Part shown: positions 9,274 to 17,260 of the stretch, piece by piece
Position numbering within the stretch: position 1 is the stretch's first letter
How the letters are laid out: each line of letters starts with the position of its first letter
NCBI RefSeq assembly: GCF_001643305.1
Contig: NZ_LSGW01000012.1
Coordinates: 1-64,000 of the forward strand
DNA length: 64,000 nucleotides
Direction: 5' to 3'
Source: Aeromonas salmonicida subsp. salmonicida
GTDB taxonomy: Bacteria; Pseudomonadota; Gammaproteobacteria; Enterobacterales; Aeromonadaceae
Notes under the pieces: generated by a model
What the model was told of the DNA's origin: nothing
Seen by the model: the letters and a program-made list of their open reading frames with translations, nothing else
Database searches by the model: none
Translations under genes and position numbers: made by a program

Positions 9274-10053
9274 ATGTCACTCTCGTTCAAAACCGCCCTG
9301 TCGGGCGCAGCCCTGCTGTTTACCGCTCTCTTTACCCCTGCCCAGGCAGAAGGCGAGGCATCTGCCACCCTGGCGCAGATAGAACAAAGCGGCACCCTGC
9401 GGGTTGGCATGTCCACCTTCGCCCCCTGGGCGATGCGCGACAAACAAGGCGCCCTCATCGGCTTCGAAATCGATGTTGCCCGCCGCCTGGCCACCGACAA
9501 CGGCTGGCAGGTCGAATTCGTCCCCACCGCCTGGGATGGCATCATTCCTTCCCTGCTGGCAAAAAAATATGACGTCATCATAGGTGGCCTCACCATCACA
9601 CCCGAACGGGAGAAGAGCGTGCGCTTCACCCAGGCCTACTCCCACTCAGGCATCCAGCTGGCCGCCTCAAAGGCGCAAGCCCAGGACAAAAAGACGCTGT
9701 CCGACTTCAACCAGCGCGGCGTGATCCTGGCGGTGCGCCGTGGCGCCTCACCGGTGCAGGTCGCCAAGGAGAACTTCCCCAAGGCGACCCTTCGCCAGTT
9801 CGATGATGAATCTCAAGTGTTTCAGGAAGTACTGAACGGCCGCGCCCACGGCGCCCTCTCCTCTTCCCCGAAACCGGAACAAGAGACACTGCGCCACCCC
9901 GAAGCTCTTTTTATGCCATTTGCCGAACCGCTGTCGCAAGGCAGCGAAGGCTTTGCCCTGCGCAAAGGGGATGACGCCCTGGCCGAGCAGTTCAACGAGT
10001 GGATCGCCGCCCGTCAGGCCGACGGCTGGCTCAAGGCCCATCATGACTACTAG
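9274..10053 (+). CDS. Amino acid ABC transporter, periplasmic binding protein
   Basis: 259 residues from ATG 9274. A signal peptide of about 22 residues ends in AQA. The mature part is a family 3 solute-binding protein: LRVGMSTFAPWAMRDKQG, then GFEIDVARRLA, then WDGIIPSLLAKKYDVIIGGLTITPER. The aspartate in GFEIDVA and the arginine in TPER are the usual amino-acid carboxylate contacts. The gene lies between the two permease genes, an arrangement less common than binding protein first. Exact ligand unknown. Confidence 0.92.
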   Translation: MSLSFKTALSGAALLFTALFTPAQAEGEASATLAQIEQSGTLRVGMSTFAPWAMRDKQGALIGFEIDVARRLATDNGWQVEFVPTAWDGIIPSLLAKKYDVIIGGLTITPEREKSVRFTQAYSHSGIQLAASKAQAQDKKTLSDFNQRGVILAVRRGASPVQVAKENFPKATLRQFDDESQVFQEVLNGRAHGALSSSPKPEQETLRHPEALFMPFAEPLSQGSEGFALRKGDDALAEQFNEWIAARQADGWLKAHHDY

Positions 10054-10067
10054 TTCAAGTCGCTGGC

Positions 10068-10970
10068 ATGGGAAGCCCAGGTCGCCAATCCCTGATGCTG
10101 ATTGCCATCAAACGCGCAACCCGAGCCGTCGGCTGGCTCGATGGGATACTCATGCTGATACTGCTGCTGGCAGGCATGTGGCTTGCCAGCAGATTGCACC
10201 TTGGCGTGGCCTACCAATGGCACTGGCAGGCCGCCTTCGAGTTGCTGTTCACGCGCGGCCCCCAGGGTGAGCTGCCCTATTTTTTCAGCGGCTTGCTCAC
10301 CACCTTGCGCATCGCCCTGCTCGGCATGGCGCTGGCGCTGCTGCTGGGCACTGCGCTGGGTCTGGCGGCATTCAGCCGCCATCCCTGGCTGGTGTTGCCG
10401 GCGACCCTGTTCATCCAGTTGATCCGCAATCTGCCGCCGCTGGTGTTTATCTTCATTTTCTACTTCTTTATCGCCAATCAATTACTGCCGGCGAGCGGCC
10501 TCTCCCGCTGGCTCGGCACTCTGTCACTCTCCCCCTGGCAAGAGGCGCTGCTGGGCCCGCCCGCCAGATGGGAGAACCTCATCTCTGGCACCCTCTGTGT
10601 CGGCATGATCAGCGCCGCCTTCGTCGCCGAGATAGTCCGTGCCGGTCTCGCGGCCGTGCCCAAGGGGCAGTGGGAAGCGGCGCAGAGTCTGGGGCTCTCG
10701 CCCCGGGTGCGGCTGCGCCGGGTGATCCTGCCCCAGGCCATGTTGCTGATGCTGCCTCCCCTCACCGGCCAGCTCATCGCACTGGTGAAAGATACCGCCA
10801 TCGTTTCCCTCATTTCGGTGCAAGAGCTCACCTTCGTCGGCACCGAGATGGCCAACTCCAGCGGGCTGGTTTATGAAATCTGGCTGCTGGTGGCTGCCGC
10901 CTATTTATTGATATGTTTGAGTCTGTTTGTGCTGCTCAGCCGACTCGAAGCAAAACAAGGAGCCCATTGA
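10068..10970 (+). CDS. Polar amino acid ABC transporter, permease 2
   Basis: 300 residues from ATG 10068; ATG 10095 is an alternative. It starts with a helix (ILMLILLLAGMWLAS), followed by a periplasmic loop and the conserved permease core. The EAA loop is GQWEAAQSLGLSPRVRLRRVILPQ (near residue 205). It partners with the permease encoded two genes upstream. Its TGA overlaps the ATG of mepA, so transporter and peptidoglycan hydrolase are translationally coupled. Confidence 0.9.
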   Translation: MGSPGRQSLMLIAIKRATRAVGWLDGILMLILLLAGMWLASRLHLGVAYQWHWQAAFELLFTRGPQGELPYFFSGLLTTLRIALLGMALALLLGTALGLAAFSRHPWLVLPATLFIQLIRNLPPLVFIFIFYFFIANQLLPASGLSRWLGTLSLSPWQEALLGPPARWENLISGTLCVGMISAAFVAEIVRAGLAAVPKGQWEAAQSLGLSPRVRLRRVILPQAMLLMLPPLTGQLIALVKDTAIVSLISVQELTFVGTEMANSSGLVYEIWLLVAAAYLLICLSLFVLLSRLEAKQGAH

Positions 10971-11707
10971 TGCTGACGTCCCTGTTACTGGCCTCTGTAC
11001 TGCAGGCCGAGGCGATCGGCGGTTATGCCGCCGGTTGCCTAAAAAACGGCATGGCCCTGCCACTGGAGGGACCCGGGTATCAGGTGATCCGCACCAAGCG
11101 GCTGCGTTACTACGGTCATCCCGACCTCATCCACTATCTGCAGGGGCTGGCCAACCAGACCCGCATGGCTGGCATGCCGGATCTCTATATCGCCGATCTG
11201 GCGATGGCCCGCGGTGGCCCCTTTACCTCGGGCCATCGCAGTCACCAGACGGGCCTGGATGCCGACATCTGGTTTCGCATGGCCAACCGTCCCATCAGCA
11301 AGTGGGAGCAGGATGCCCCCAGGGAGTGGGCGCTGATCGACGAGCCCAGCTATCGGGTATTGCCGGGTCGCTTCGGCCCGGAGCAACTGAACCTGTTGCG
11401 ACTGGCTGCCAGCAAGCCCGAGGTGGCGCGCATCTTTATCAACCCCGTCATCAAGGGAGAAGTGTGCAAACGGGCAGCCGATGAGCCCTGGGTTGCCAAA
11501 CTGCGCCCCTGGGTCGGCCACTTCAGCCACTTTCATGTGCGGCTGCGCTGCCCCGTCGGCAGCCCGGATTGCGAGCCACAAGCTCCCATTCCCCGCGGCA
11601 ATGGCTGCGGCGCCGAGCTGGCCTCCTGGCTCAAGGACAAGCCACAGCTACCCAAGGTCTCCGGTATCAACAAGATGCCCATCCTGCCCGCCCGTTGTGG
11701 CAACTGA
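10970..11707 (+). CDS. mepA: Penicillin-insensitive murein DD-endopeptidase
   Basis: 245 residues from ATG 10970, preceded by AAGGAG and overlapping the permease stop (TGATG). It has a short signal peptide (LTSLLLASVLQAEA). The LAS-family zinc motifs are present: SGHRSHQTGLDADIW (H-x3-H-x6-D type, near residues 84-98) and GHFSHFHVRL (near 183). Six cysteines in the mature part fit the disulfides of MepA. It cleaves D-Ala-meso-DAP cross-links in the periplasm. The family is usually about 270 residues. Its position at the end of an amino acid transporter operon is unusual. Confidence 0.93.
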   Translation: MLTSLLLASVLQAEAIGGYAAGCLKNGMALPLEGPGYQVIRTKRLRYYGHPDLIHYLQGLANQTRMAGMPDLYIADLAMARGGPFTSGHRSHQTGLDADIWFRMANRPISKWEQDAPREWALIDEPSYRVLPGRFGPEQLNLLRLAASKPEVARIFINPVIKGEVCKRAADEPWVAKLRPWVGHFSHFHVRLRCPVGSPDCEPQAPIPRGNGCGAELASWLKDKPQLPKVSGINKMPILPARCGN

Positions 11708-11764
11708 CCCCAAGCTGGTATGGTGGGCCCATATCCGCTAGAAATTTCAATGGAGAACAACAAG

Positions 11765-12355
11765 ATGGCCACTTCACTCTGGCGCAGCACCACGCAGAGC
11801 CTGTTGACACTGACCCTGCTGCTGGGATTGACCGGCTGCGGCATGAACAATATTCCGACCCTGGATGAGCAGGTCAAGGCGAGCTGGGGCCAGGTCGAGA
11901 ATCAGTATCAGCGCCGCGCCGATCTCATTCCCAATCTGGTGGCCACCGTCAAGGGCTACGCCAGCCATGAGCAGGAGACCCTCAAAGCGGTCACCGATGC
12001 CCGAGCCAGGGTTGGCAGTGTGCAGGTGAGCGATCCGGCCCAGCTCAAGGAGTTTGAAGCGGCCCAGAACCAGCTCTCCAGTGCCCTCTCCCGCCTGATG
12101 GTGGTGGTGGAGCGCTATCCGGATCTCAAGGCAGATCAGCAGTTCCTCACCCTGCAGGCGCAGCTGGAAGGCACCGAGAACCGCATCTCGGTAGCACGCC
12201 GTGACTACATAGAGGCGGTGCGCCAGTTCAATACCGAGATCCGCACCTTCCCCGGCGTCATCTGGTCCAAGCTGCTCTATTCAGATCTCGAAGCCAAACC
12301 GAGTTTCAGTGCCAAACCCGGGGCTGAAGAGGCGCCCAAGGTCAGCTTCCAATGA
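11765..12355 (+). CDS. lemA: LemA-family lipoprotein
   Basis: 196 residues from ATG 11765 (GGAGA 8 bases upstream); ATG 11750 is an alternative. An N-terminal lipobox (LGLTGCG) indicates lipidation. The LemA core is clear: VKASWGQVENQYQRRADLIPNLVATVKGYA, then LKAVTDARARV, with long helices. The function of LemA is poorly known; it is very often encoded with TPM-domain proteins, as here. It overlaps the next gene by 4 bases (ATGA), so the three genes from 11765 to 13724 form one operon. Confidence 0.9.
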   Translation: MATSLWRSTTQSLLTLTLLLGLTGCGMNNIPTLDEQVKASWGQVENQYQRRADLIPNLVATVKGYASHEQETLKAVTDARARVGSVQVSDPAQLKEFEAAQNQLSSALSRLMVVVERYPDLKADQQFLTLQAQLEGTENRISVARRDYIEAVRQFNTEIRTFPGVIWSKLLYSDLEAKPSFSAKPGAEEAPKVSFQ

Positions 12356-13086
12356 GCAAATTTGCCCGCTGGTTGCTGCCCTGCCTGTTGCTCTGGACCG
12401 CAGTACTGCAAGCCGCTCCCGACTTTCCGGCCCTAAGCGGCCGGGTCGTGGACGAGGCGAACCTGATGTCCCGCAAGCAGGCCCACCAGCTGACCCAGCA
12501 ACTGGCCTCGTTTGAAAAACGCAGCGGCATTCAGCTGGTAGTGGTCTCCATCGACAGCCTGGATGGTGAGACCATAGAGGAGTACGGCTATCAGCTCGGT
12601 CGTCATTGGGGCATAGGCCAGAAGGGAAAGAACAACGGTGTGCTGCTGCTGATCGCCCAAGATGAGCGCAAAGTGCGTATCGAAGTGGGCTATGGGCTGG
12701 AGGGTGCCCTGCCCGATGCCATTGCCGCCGACATCATCCAGACCCGGATCCTGCCCGCCTTCAAACGTGGCGACATGGTTGCGGGCGTGGTGGCTGGCAG
12801 CCAGAGCATCATGCAGGCATTGGCGGGTGAATATCAGCCAGTGGACACCGCCAAGAAAGAGGACAAGCTGGGTGGTCCCTGGCTGTTCATTCTGATGGTG
12901 ATTGTGATGATAGTGCTGCATAACCTGCGCGGAGGCGGTGGGGGCGGTGGCGGTGGTCGACGCCGCGCGGCTTTTCTGGCCGGTGGTTTTGGCGCCGGTA
13001 GCTTCGGCAGCAGAGGAGGTGGCGGCGGTGGCTTCAGCGGTGGCGGCGGCAGTTTTGGTGGCGGTGGTGCATCCGGTGGTTGGTAA
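12352..13086 (+). CDS. TPM-domain protein with Gly-rich tail (YgcG family)
   Basis: 244 residues. Signal peptide to about residue 22 (VLQAAP), then a TPM/Psb32-like domain (GRVVDEANLMSRKQAHQL; NNGVLLLIAQDERKVRIEVGYGLEG; AAD..RILPAFKRGDMVAGV) in the periplasm, one transmembrane helix near residues 180-196, and a C-terminal tail very rich in glycine with Arg-Arg and Phe interspersed, about 45 residues long. This is the normal YgcG layout. The function of the pair with LemA is not established. Confidence 0.9.
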   Translation: MSKFARWLLPCLLLWTAVLQAAPDFPALSGRVVDEANLMSRKQAHQLTQQLASFEKRSGIQLVVVSIDSLDGETIEEYGYQLGRHWGIGQKGKNNGVLLLIAQDERKVRIEVGYGLEGALPDAIAADIIQTRILPAFKRGDMVAGVVAGSQSIMQALAGEYQPVDTAKKEDKLGGPWLFILMVIVMIVLHNLRGGGGGGGGGRRRAAFLAGGFGAGSFGSRGGGGGGFSGGGGSFGGGGASGGW

Positions 13087-13106
13087 CAGGAATAAAGAGA
13101 CAGACC

Positions 13107-13724
13107 ATGATTTCTAAACAGTTCTTTCACACTCTGCAGGCCAAGGTTCGCGAGGCGGAGCTGGAAACAGACGCCGAGCTGGTCACAGTACTGGCCCCGG
13201 CCAGCGACGGCTATCGCTACATTCCCACCCTGTGGGCAGCCCTAATTGCCATGCTCACTCCCCTGCTGGTGTTCGAACTCGGCTTCTGGCTCGGCTGGTA
13301 CGAGATACTGCTGGCACAGTGGTCAGTCTGGTTGCTGCTGAGCATACTGTTCCACTGGACTCCCATCAAAATGTACCTGATCCCGAAGAAGGTACGCAGG
13401 CACAGAGCCGCCCTGATGGCGCGCCTGCAGTTTGTCGAGCAGGGGCTGCACCGCACCCGTGACAGGCTGGGGGTGCTGATCTTCGTCTCTGTGGCCGAGC
13501 ACTATGTAGAGATACTGGTGGATGACGGCATAGCCCAGCATATCGACAATGACCAGTGGCAGGCGATCATCGATGACTTCACCCGCCGGGTACGCAACAA
13601 GGAGGTGGAGCAGGGATTCCTCGAATGCGTGGAGCGCACCAGCGCCATCCTGACCGACGCCTTCCCGGCTACCCGGGATCAAAACGAGCTGCCCGACAGC
13701 CTGATCATCCTGGACAAGCCCTGA
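13107..13724 (+). CDS. TPM-domain membrane protein, second YgcG-like
   Basis: 205 residues from ATG 13107. Residues 1-35 are soluble; two membrane helices follow (LWAALIAMLTPLLVFELGFWL and ILLAQWSVWLLLSILFHW), then a TPM-like domain (GVLIFVSVAEHYVEILVDDGIAQHID; WQAIIDDFTRRVRNKEVEQGFLECVERTSAIL). It is the usual third member of lemA-ygcG-like operons. No clear terminator follows; the next feature is a tRNA gene. Confidence 0.85.
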   Translation: MISKQFFHTLQAKVREAELETDAELVTVLAPASDGYRYIPTLWAALIAMLTPLLVFELGFWLGWYEILLAQWSVWLLLSILFHWTPIKMYLIPKKVRRHRAALMARLQFVEQGLHRTRDRLGVLIFVSVAEHYVEILVDDGIAQHIDNDQWQAIIDDFTRRVRNKEVEQGFLECVERTSAILTDAFPATRDQNELPDSLIILDKP

Positions 13725-13901
13725 TCGGGTTTAAAATACCGGCATTTTGTTCAAGGGATAGTCACTCGATAAAGATTATGAAAAATAAGGGGAAAAGTGG
13801 TTGACCCAGACAGCCCTTTCCCCTAAATTACGCCCCGTTCCAACGCAACAGCGCAGCGAACTCAGTGTTGGCCGAACACGTTAAAATCTGGTCAAAAATT
13901 T

Positions 13902-13989
13902 GGTGAGGTGTCCGAGTGGCTGAAGGAGCACGCCTGGAAAGTGTGTATACGGCAACGTATCGAGGGTTCGAATCCCTCCCTCACCGCCA
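13902..13989 (+). tRNA. tRNA-Ser(GGA)
   Basis: 88 nt with encoded CCA. The acceptor stem GGTGAGG pairs with CCTCACC, the long variable arm (TATACGGCAACGTATC) is typical of serine tRNA, the T loop is GTTCGAATC, and the anticodon loop CTGGAAA gives anticodon GGA. Nearly identical to E. coli serW/serX as remembered. Confidence 0.97.
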
Positions 13990-14000
13990 AATTCAAAAGA

Positions 14001-14024
14001 ACCGACCTCAGGGTCGGTTTTTTG
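14001..14024 (+). terminator. Terminator of tRNA-Ser
   Basis: Stem ACCGACC / GGTCGGT followed by TTTTTT, twelve bases after the tRNA 3' end. Confidence 0.9.
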
Positions 14025-14149
14025 CTTTTGTCCTGTTGCCACTCTGGTTATTCATCCGAGGCTCAGCCAAACCTTCCGTGTTATCTTGCAAACCCTCCCC
14101 CCTTCCTTGTCCTTTGCCTCCATGAATTGCTCAGTGATTGGATATCATT

Positions 14150-14179
14150 TTGAAAAACTGATACTTAAGTAGCTACACT
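14150..14179 (+). promoter_or_regulatory. Likely sigma-70 promoter of the stator genes
   Basis: TTGAAA at 14150-14155, an 18-base spacer and TACACT at 14174-14179, about 32 bases before the pomA start. No sigma-28-type box was seen, which suggests constitutive rather than late-flagellar expression. Confidence 0.5.
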
Positions 14180-14211
14180 AGCCCTTATCAACATTCAGGG
14201 ATGTACAAAAA

Positions 14212-14970
14212 ATGAGCTTGATTGGCCTTCTTTTTGCAATAATCTGTATTCTTGGCGGTAACTTCATAGAAGGTGGGCATCCCAGCGCCCTGCTCGATCT
14301 GCCAGCCTTCCTCATCGTGATTGGCGGTACAATCGGTGCCGCACTGACCCAGTTCCCTTTCTCCGTCGTCGGCAAAACCTTCAAACGCTTCAAATGGCTG
14401 CTCTCTCCCCCCAAGCTCGACATGCTGGAACAGGCGCAGTTGCTGGAAACGATGGCAGCTAACGCCCGCCGTAGCGGTATGCTGGCACTGGAAGGCATGA
14501 TCGACGAGATCAAGGATCCCTTCCTGAAAAAAGGGGTACAGATGATGGTCGATGGCTACGAGAAGACCAAGATCCACGAGGTGCTGGAGAACGAAATCGA
14601 GTTCGAGCATGAGGATCTTGAGCAGACCGTCAAATTTTACGAAGCCATGGGAGGCTACTGCCCAACCATGGGAATAGTGGGCGCCGTATTCGGCCTGATC
14701 CACGCCATGGGCCTGCTGGATGCACCGGACAAACTGGGGGGGGCCATAGCGGTGGCCTTCATCGCCACCATTTACGGTGTAGGGGCAGCCAACCTGATCT
14801 TTTTACCCTTTGGCAACCGCTACAAGGGGTTAGCCCATGATATCCGCCACTACAAGGAGATGACACTGACAGGAATCCTCTGCATCGTGGATGGCGAGTC
14901 GCAAGCCCGTCTGCAAGTGACCCTCGAACCTTACATAGGAGGCCATGGTGGCCAAAAAGAAAAAGCCTGA
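14212..14970 (+). CDS. pomA: Flagellar stator protein A (MotA/PomA family)
   Basis: 252 residues. Four transmembrane helices: residues 3-20, 28-46, about 150-170 (YCPTMGIVGAVFGLIHAMG) and about 183-203 (AIAVAFIATIYGVGAANLIFLPF). The cytoplasmic loop with charged residues that face FliG lies between helices 2 and 3. The sequence is of the sodium-driven PomA type. Aeromonas is known to carry two polar stator sets (PomAB and PomA2B2); which one this is cannot be decided from the sequence alone. It overlaps the pomB gene by 26 bases. Confidence 0.88.
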   Translation: MSLIGLLFAIICILGGNFIEGGHPSALLDLPAFLIVIGGTIGAALTQFPFSVVGKTFKRFKWLLSPPKLDMLEQAQLLETMAANARRSGMLALEGMIDEIKDPFLKKGVQMMVDGYEKTKIHEVLENEIEFEHEDLEQTVKFYEAMGGYCPTMGIVGAVFGLIHAMGLLDAPDKLGGAIAVAFIATIYGVGAANLIFLPFGNRYKGLAHDIRHYKEMTLTGILCIVDGESQARLQVTLEPYIGGHGGQKEKA

Positions 14971-15823
14971 AGCGCCGGAGAACCATGAACGCTGGCTGGT
15001 CTCCTATGCCGACTTCATGACCTTGCTGTTCGCCCTGTTCGTGGTGCTCTACTCCTTTGCCATGGCAAAACAGTCTGAAACCCGGGTGCTGATCCAGGGC
15101 TTTATCGAGTCGCTGGGGAAAATCGGTCTCATCTCCCCTCCTGCGGGTTCACCCGTGATGCAAGGCGGCACCGGGATCCTGGAACCCGAGTCCAGGACAA
15201 CTCCCAGCAGTCCGGACAAGGAAACTGTGCTGGAAAAAGATGCACCGACTGCGGCGGCAGATCCGTTCAACGAAACCATAGGCGCCTCGGAAAAACCGAG
15301 CGCCACCGAGGCCTGGCCTCACAAAACCAAGGAGCAGGAGTGGGTGCAGGTCACCAAACAGACGCTCAACCAGCAACTCAAGGCGCAGATTGAATCCAAG
15401 GATCTGGAAGTGGAGCAGCTCGGCAGCCAACTGGTGATCCGCATCGGTGAGAAGGCATTGTTTCCGGCCGACTCGGCCTTTTTGCAACCCCAATTCATCC
15501 CCCTAGTCCACAAGATCGCCGGCATACTGGCCAACATCCCTGGCAAGGTAGTGGTCACAGGCCACACCGACAACTCACAGGCGCCGCTCGAACTCTATCG
15601 CAGCAACTGGGAGCTGTCGGTACTGCGCGCGGCGTCCATCGTCCATATCATGCTGACCGATCCCAAACTGGACGCCACAAGGGTCATCGCCCAGGGGGTA
15701 GCCGATGCGCAGCCGCGCTACCCCAACGATACGGCTGAACACCGGCAGGCAAACCGCAGGGTCGAGATTACCCTCTCCCAAGGCAAGGCGGCCGAAGAGT
15801 CACTCCCCATTCTCAACCCCTGA
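14945..15823 (+). CDS. pomB: Flagellar stator protein B (MotB/PomB family)
   Basis: 292 residues. A short basic N-terminus (KKKK) is followed by one transmembrane helix with the ion-carrying aspartate D23 in SYADFMTLLFALFVVLYS. A linker rich in Pro, Thr and Glu spans residues about 60-130. The C-terminal OmpA-like peptidoglycan-binding domain starts near 155, with the VVVTGHTDN motif and NRRVEI near the end. It forms the stator complex with the preceding gene product. A terminator follows. Confidence 0.9.
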   Translation: MVAKKKKPEAPENHERWLVSYADFMTLLFALFVVLYSFAMAKQSETRVLIQGFIESLGKIGLISPPAGSPVMQGGTGILEPESRTTPSSPDKETVLEKDAPTAAADPFNETIGASEKPSATEAWPHKTKEQEWVQVTKQTLNQQLKAQIESKDLEVEQLGSQLVIRIGEKALFPADSAFLQPQFIPLVHKIAGILANIPGKVVVTGHTDNSQAPLELYRSNWELSVLRAASIVHIMLTDPKLDATRVIAQGVADAQPRYPNDTAEHRQANRRVEITLSQGKAAEESLPILNP

Positions 15824-15830
15824 CCCGTAC

Positions 15831-15855
15831 AGACCCCCTGTCGGGGGTCTTTTTT
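15831..15855 (+). terminator. Terminator after pomB
   Basis: Stem AGACCCCC / GGGGGTCT with loop TGTC, followed by a run of T. Confidence 0.9.
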
Positions 15856-15859
15856 AGCT

Positions 15860-16149
15860 TTTCTTTAGCGCTTTCACCCCTTTTACGGCCACATCCCCTC
15901 AATTTCTCCTTCCTTTTTCCCTCCGGGGAAGTCTATGCACACACCTCTGCCAGGCCTTGTTTTACCAGCCAATTCAGGTCGTTGAAAGTTATTCTCAAAT
16001 GAGAAAATTGACCTTTGTAGCAAAAAACAATTTTACCCCCGCCGATTAATTATTAATCCGCTGAAATGACATGTAAATCAGTATGAAAGTGTCATAATGC
16101 GTAACGTTACTGTTAAGTCACATGATTAATTTGGTTAGGGAAAATCTCT
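15860..16149 (+). promoter_or_regulatory. Control region of the nuo operon
   Basis: About 290 bases without a gene, AT-rich compared with its neighbours. It holds a perfect 15-base palindrome GATTAAT-T-ATTAATC at 16044-16058 and an extended -10-like element TGTCATAAT at 16090-16098. An AT-rich inverted stretch with ATTCTCAAATGAGAA lies near 15992-16006. The palindrome is a candidate operator for a global regulator; ArcA, NarL and Fis control nuo in E. coli, but I could not match a specific consensus with confidence. Confidence 0.5.
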
Positions 16150-16554
16150 ATGTTTGCTGATATTGCTGTTCAACATTGGGCTTTTGCCATTTATGTCATT
16201 GCAGCCATCTGCCTCTGTCTGGTGATGATCGGCCTGGCCGCCCTGCTGGGTGGGCGCGCCCACGGCCGTGCCAAGAACACTCCCTTCGAGTCTGGCGTCG
16301 ATTCTGTGGGTAACGCCCGCCTGCGCTTCTCCGCCAAGTTCTATCTGGTTGCCATGTTCTTCGTCATCTTCGACGTAGAGGCGCTTTACTTGTTTGCCTG
16401 GTCTGTTTCCGTTCGGGAAAGCGGCTGGGTCGGCTTCATTGAAGCCGCCATCTTTATCGGCTTGCTGCTGGTAGGACTCCTCTACTTGTGGCGTATCGGC
16501 GCCCTCGACTCGGCACCGAAAAAACGCGCCCTGACCGACAAGAAGCCTGACTGA
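16150..16554 (+). CDS. nuoA: NADH-quinone oxidoreductase subunit A
   Basis: 134 residues, first gene of the complex I operon. Three membrane helices (about 12-34, 65-87, 94-116). The conserved [12 protein letters not shown] loop and the [14 protein letters not shown] helix with its buried acidic residues are present. NuoA lies at the junction of the membrane arm and the peripheral arm, next to the quinone chamber. Confidence 0.96.
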   Translation: MFADIAVQHWAFAIYVIAAICLCLVMIGLAALLGGRAHGRAKNTPFESGVDSVGNARLRFSAKFYLVAMFFVIFDVEALYLFAWSVSVRESGWVGFIEAAIFIGLLLVGLLYLWRIGALDSAPKKRALTDKKPD

Positions 16555-16583
16555 CTTACTGATTCTCTCTTTGAGGTTGCACC

Positions 16584-17258
16584 ATGAAGTACACCCTGAC
16601 CCGGATTGACCCGGATGCGCCCGTTGAGCGCTATCCACAGGAACAGAGCCAGACCGTCGATGACCCGCTGGCACAAGACGCGACGCGCGGCATCATGATG
16701 GGGCGTCTCGAGGAGGTGTTGCAAGACACCGTCAACTGGGGTCGCAAAAACTCCCTCTGGCCCTACAACTTCGGTATCTCCTGCTGCTATGTGGAGATGT
16801 GTACCGCGTTCACTTCCCCCCATGACGTGGCCCGCTTCGGTGCCGAAGTGATCCGGGCCTCGCCCCGTCAGGCGGATTTCATGGTGATCGCCGGTACCCC
16901 CTTCATCAAGATGGCGCCTGTCATCCAGCGACTGTATGAACAGTTGCTCGAGCCCAAGTGGGTCATTTCCATGGGTGCCTGCGCCAACTCGGGCGGCATG
17001 TATGACATCTATTCAGTGGTACAGGGGGTAGACAAGTTCCTGCCGGTAGACGTCTATATTCCGGGCTGCCCGCCCCGTCCCGAGGCCTTCCTGCAAGCCC
17101 TGATGCTACTGCAGGACTCCATTGGCAAGGAACGCCGCCCCCTCTCCTGGGTCGTCGGCGATCAGGGGATCTACCGTCCCGACATGCCGGCCGAGAAAGA
17201 CCGCAAACGGGGCGAGCGGATCAAGGTGACCAACCTGCGCACGCCGGATGAGATCTGA
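16584..17258 (+). CDS. nuoB: NADH-quinone oxidoreductase subunit B
   Basis: 224 residues, close to E. coli NuoB. It carries cluster N2, the last iron-sulfur centre before quinone. Its ligands are seen as the adjacent cysteines in GISCCYVEM, the cysteine in MGACANSGG and the one in PGCPPRPE. Two bases separate it from nuoCD. Confidence 0.97.
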   Translation: MKYTLTRIDPDAPVERYPQEQSQTVDDPLAQDATRGIMMGRLEEVLQDTVNWGRKNSLWPYNFGISCCYVEMCTAFTSPHDVARFGAEVIRASPRQADFMVIAGTPFIKMAPVIQRLYEQLLEPKWVISMGACANSGGMYDIYSVVQGVDKFLPVDVYIPGCPPRPEAFLQALMLLQDSIGKERRPLSWVVGDQGIYRPDMPAEKDRKRGERIKVTNLRTPDEI

Positions 17259-17260
17259 CC

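Noticed and set aside
12930-13086. GGT/GGC-rich tract at the end of the TPM gene as a DNA repeat or CRISPR-like array
   Set aside because: It encodes the glycine-rich tail normal for this family; there is no regular repeat-spacer pattern.
13902-14211. tRNA-Ser as an integration site of a mobile element
   Set aside because: No integrase, direct repeat of the tRNA end or foreign-looking DNA follows; the stator genes downstream look native.
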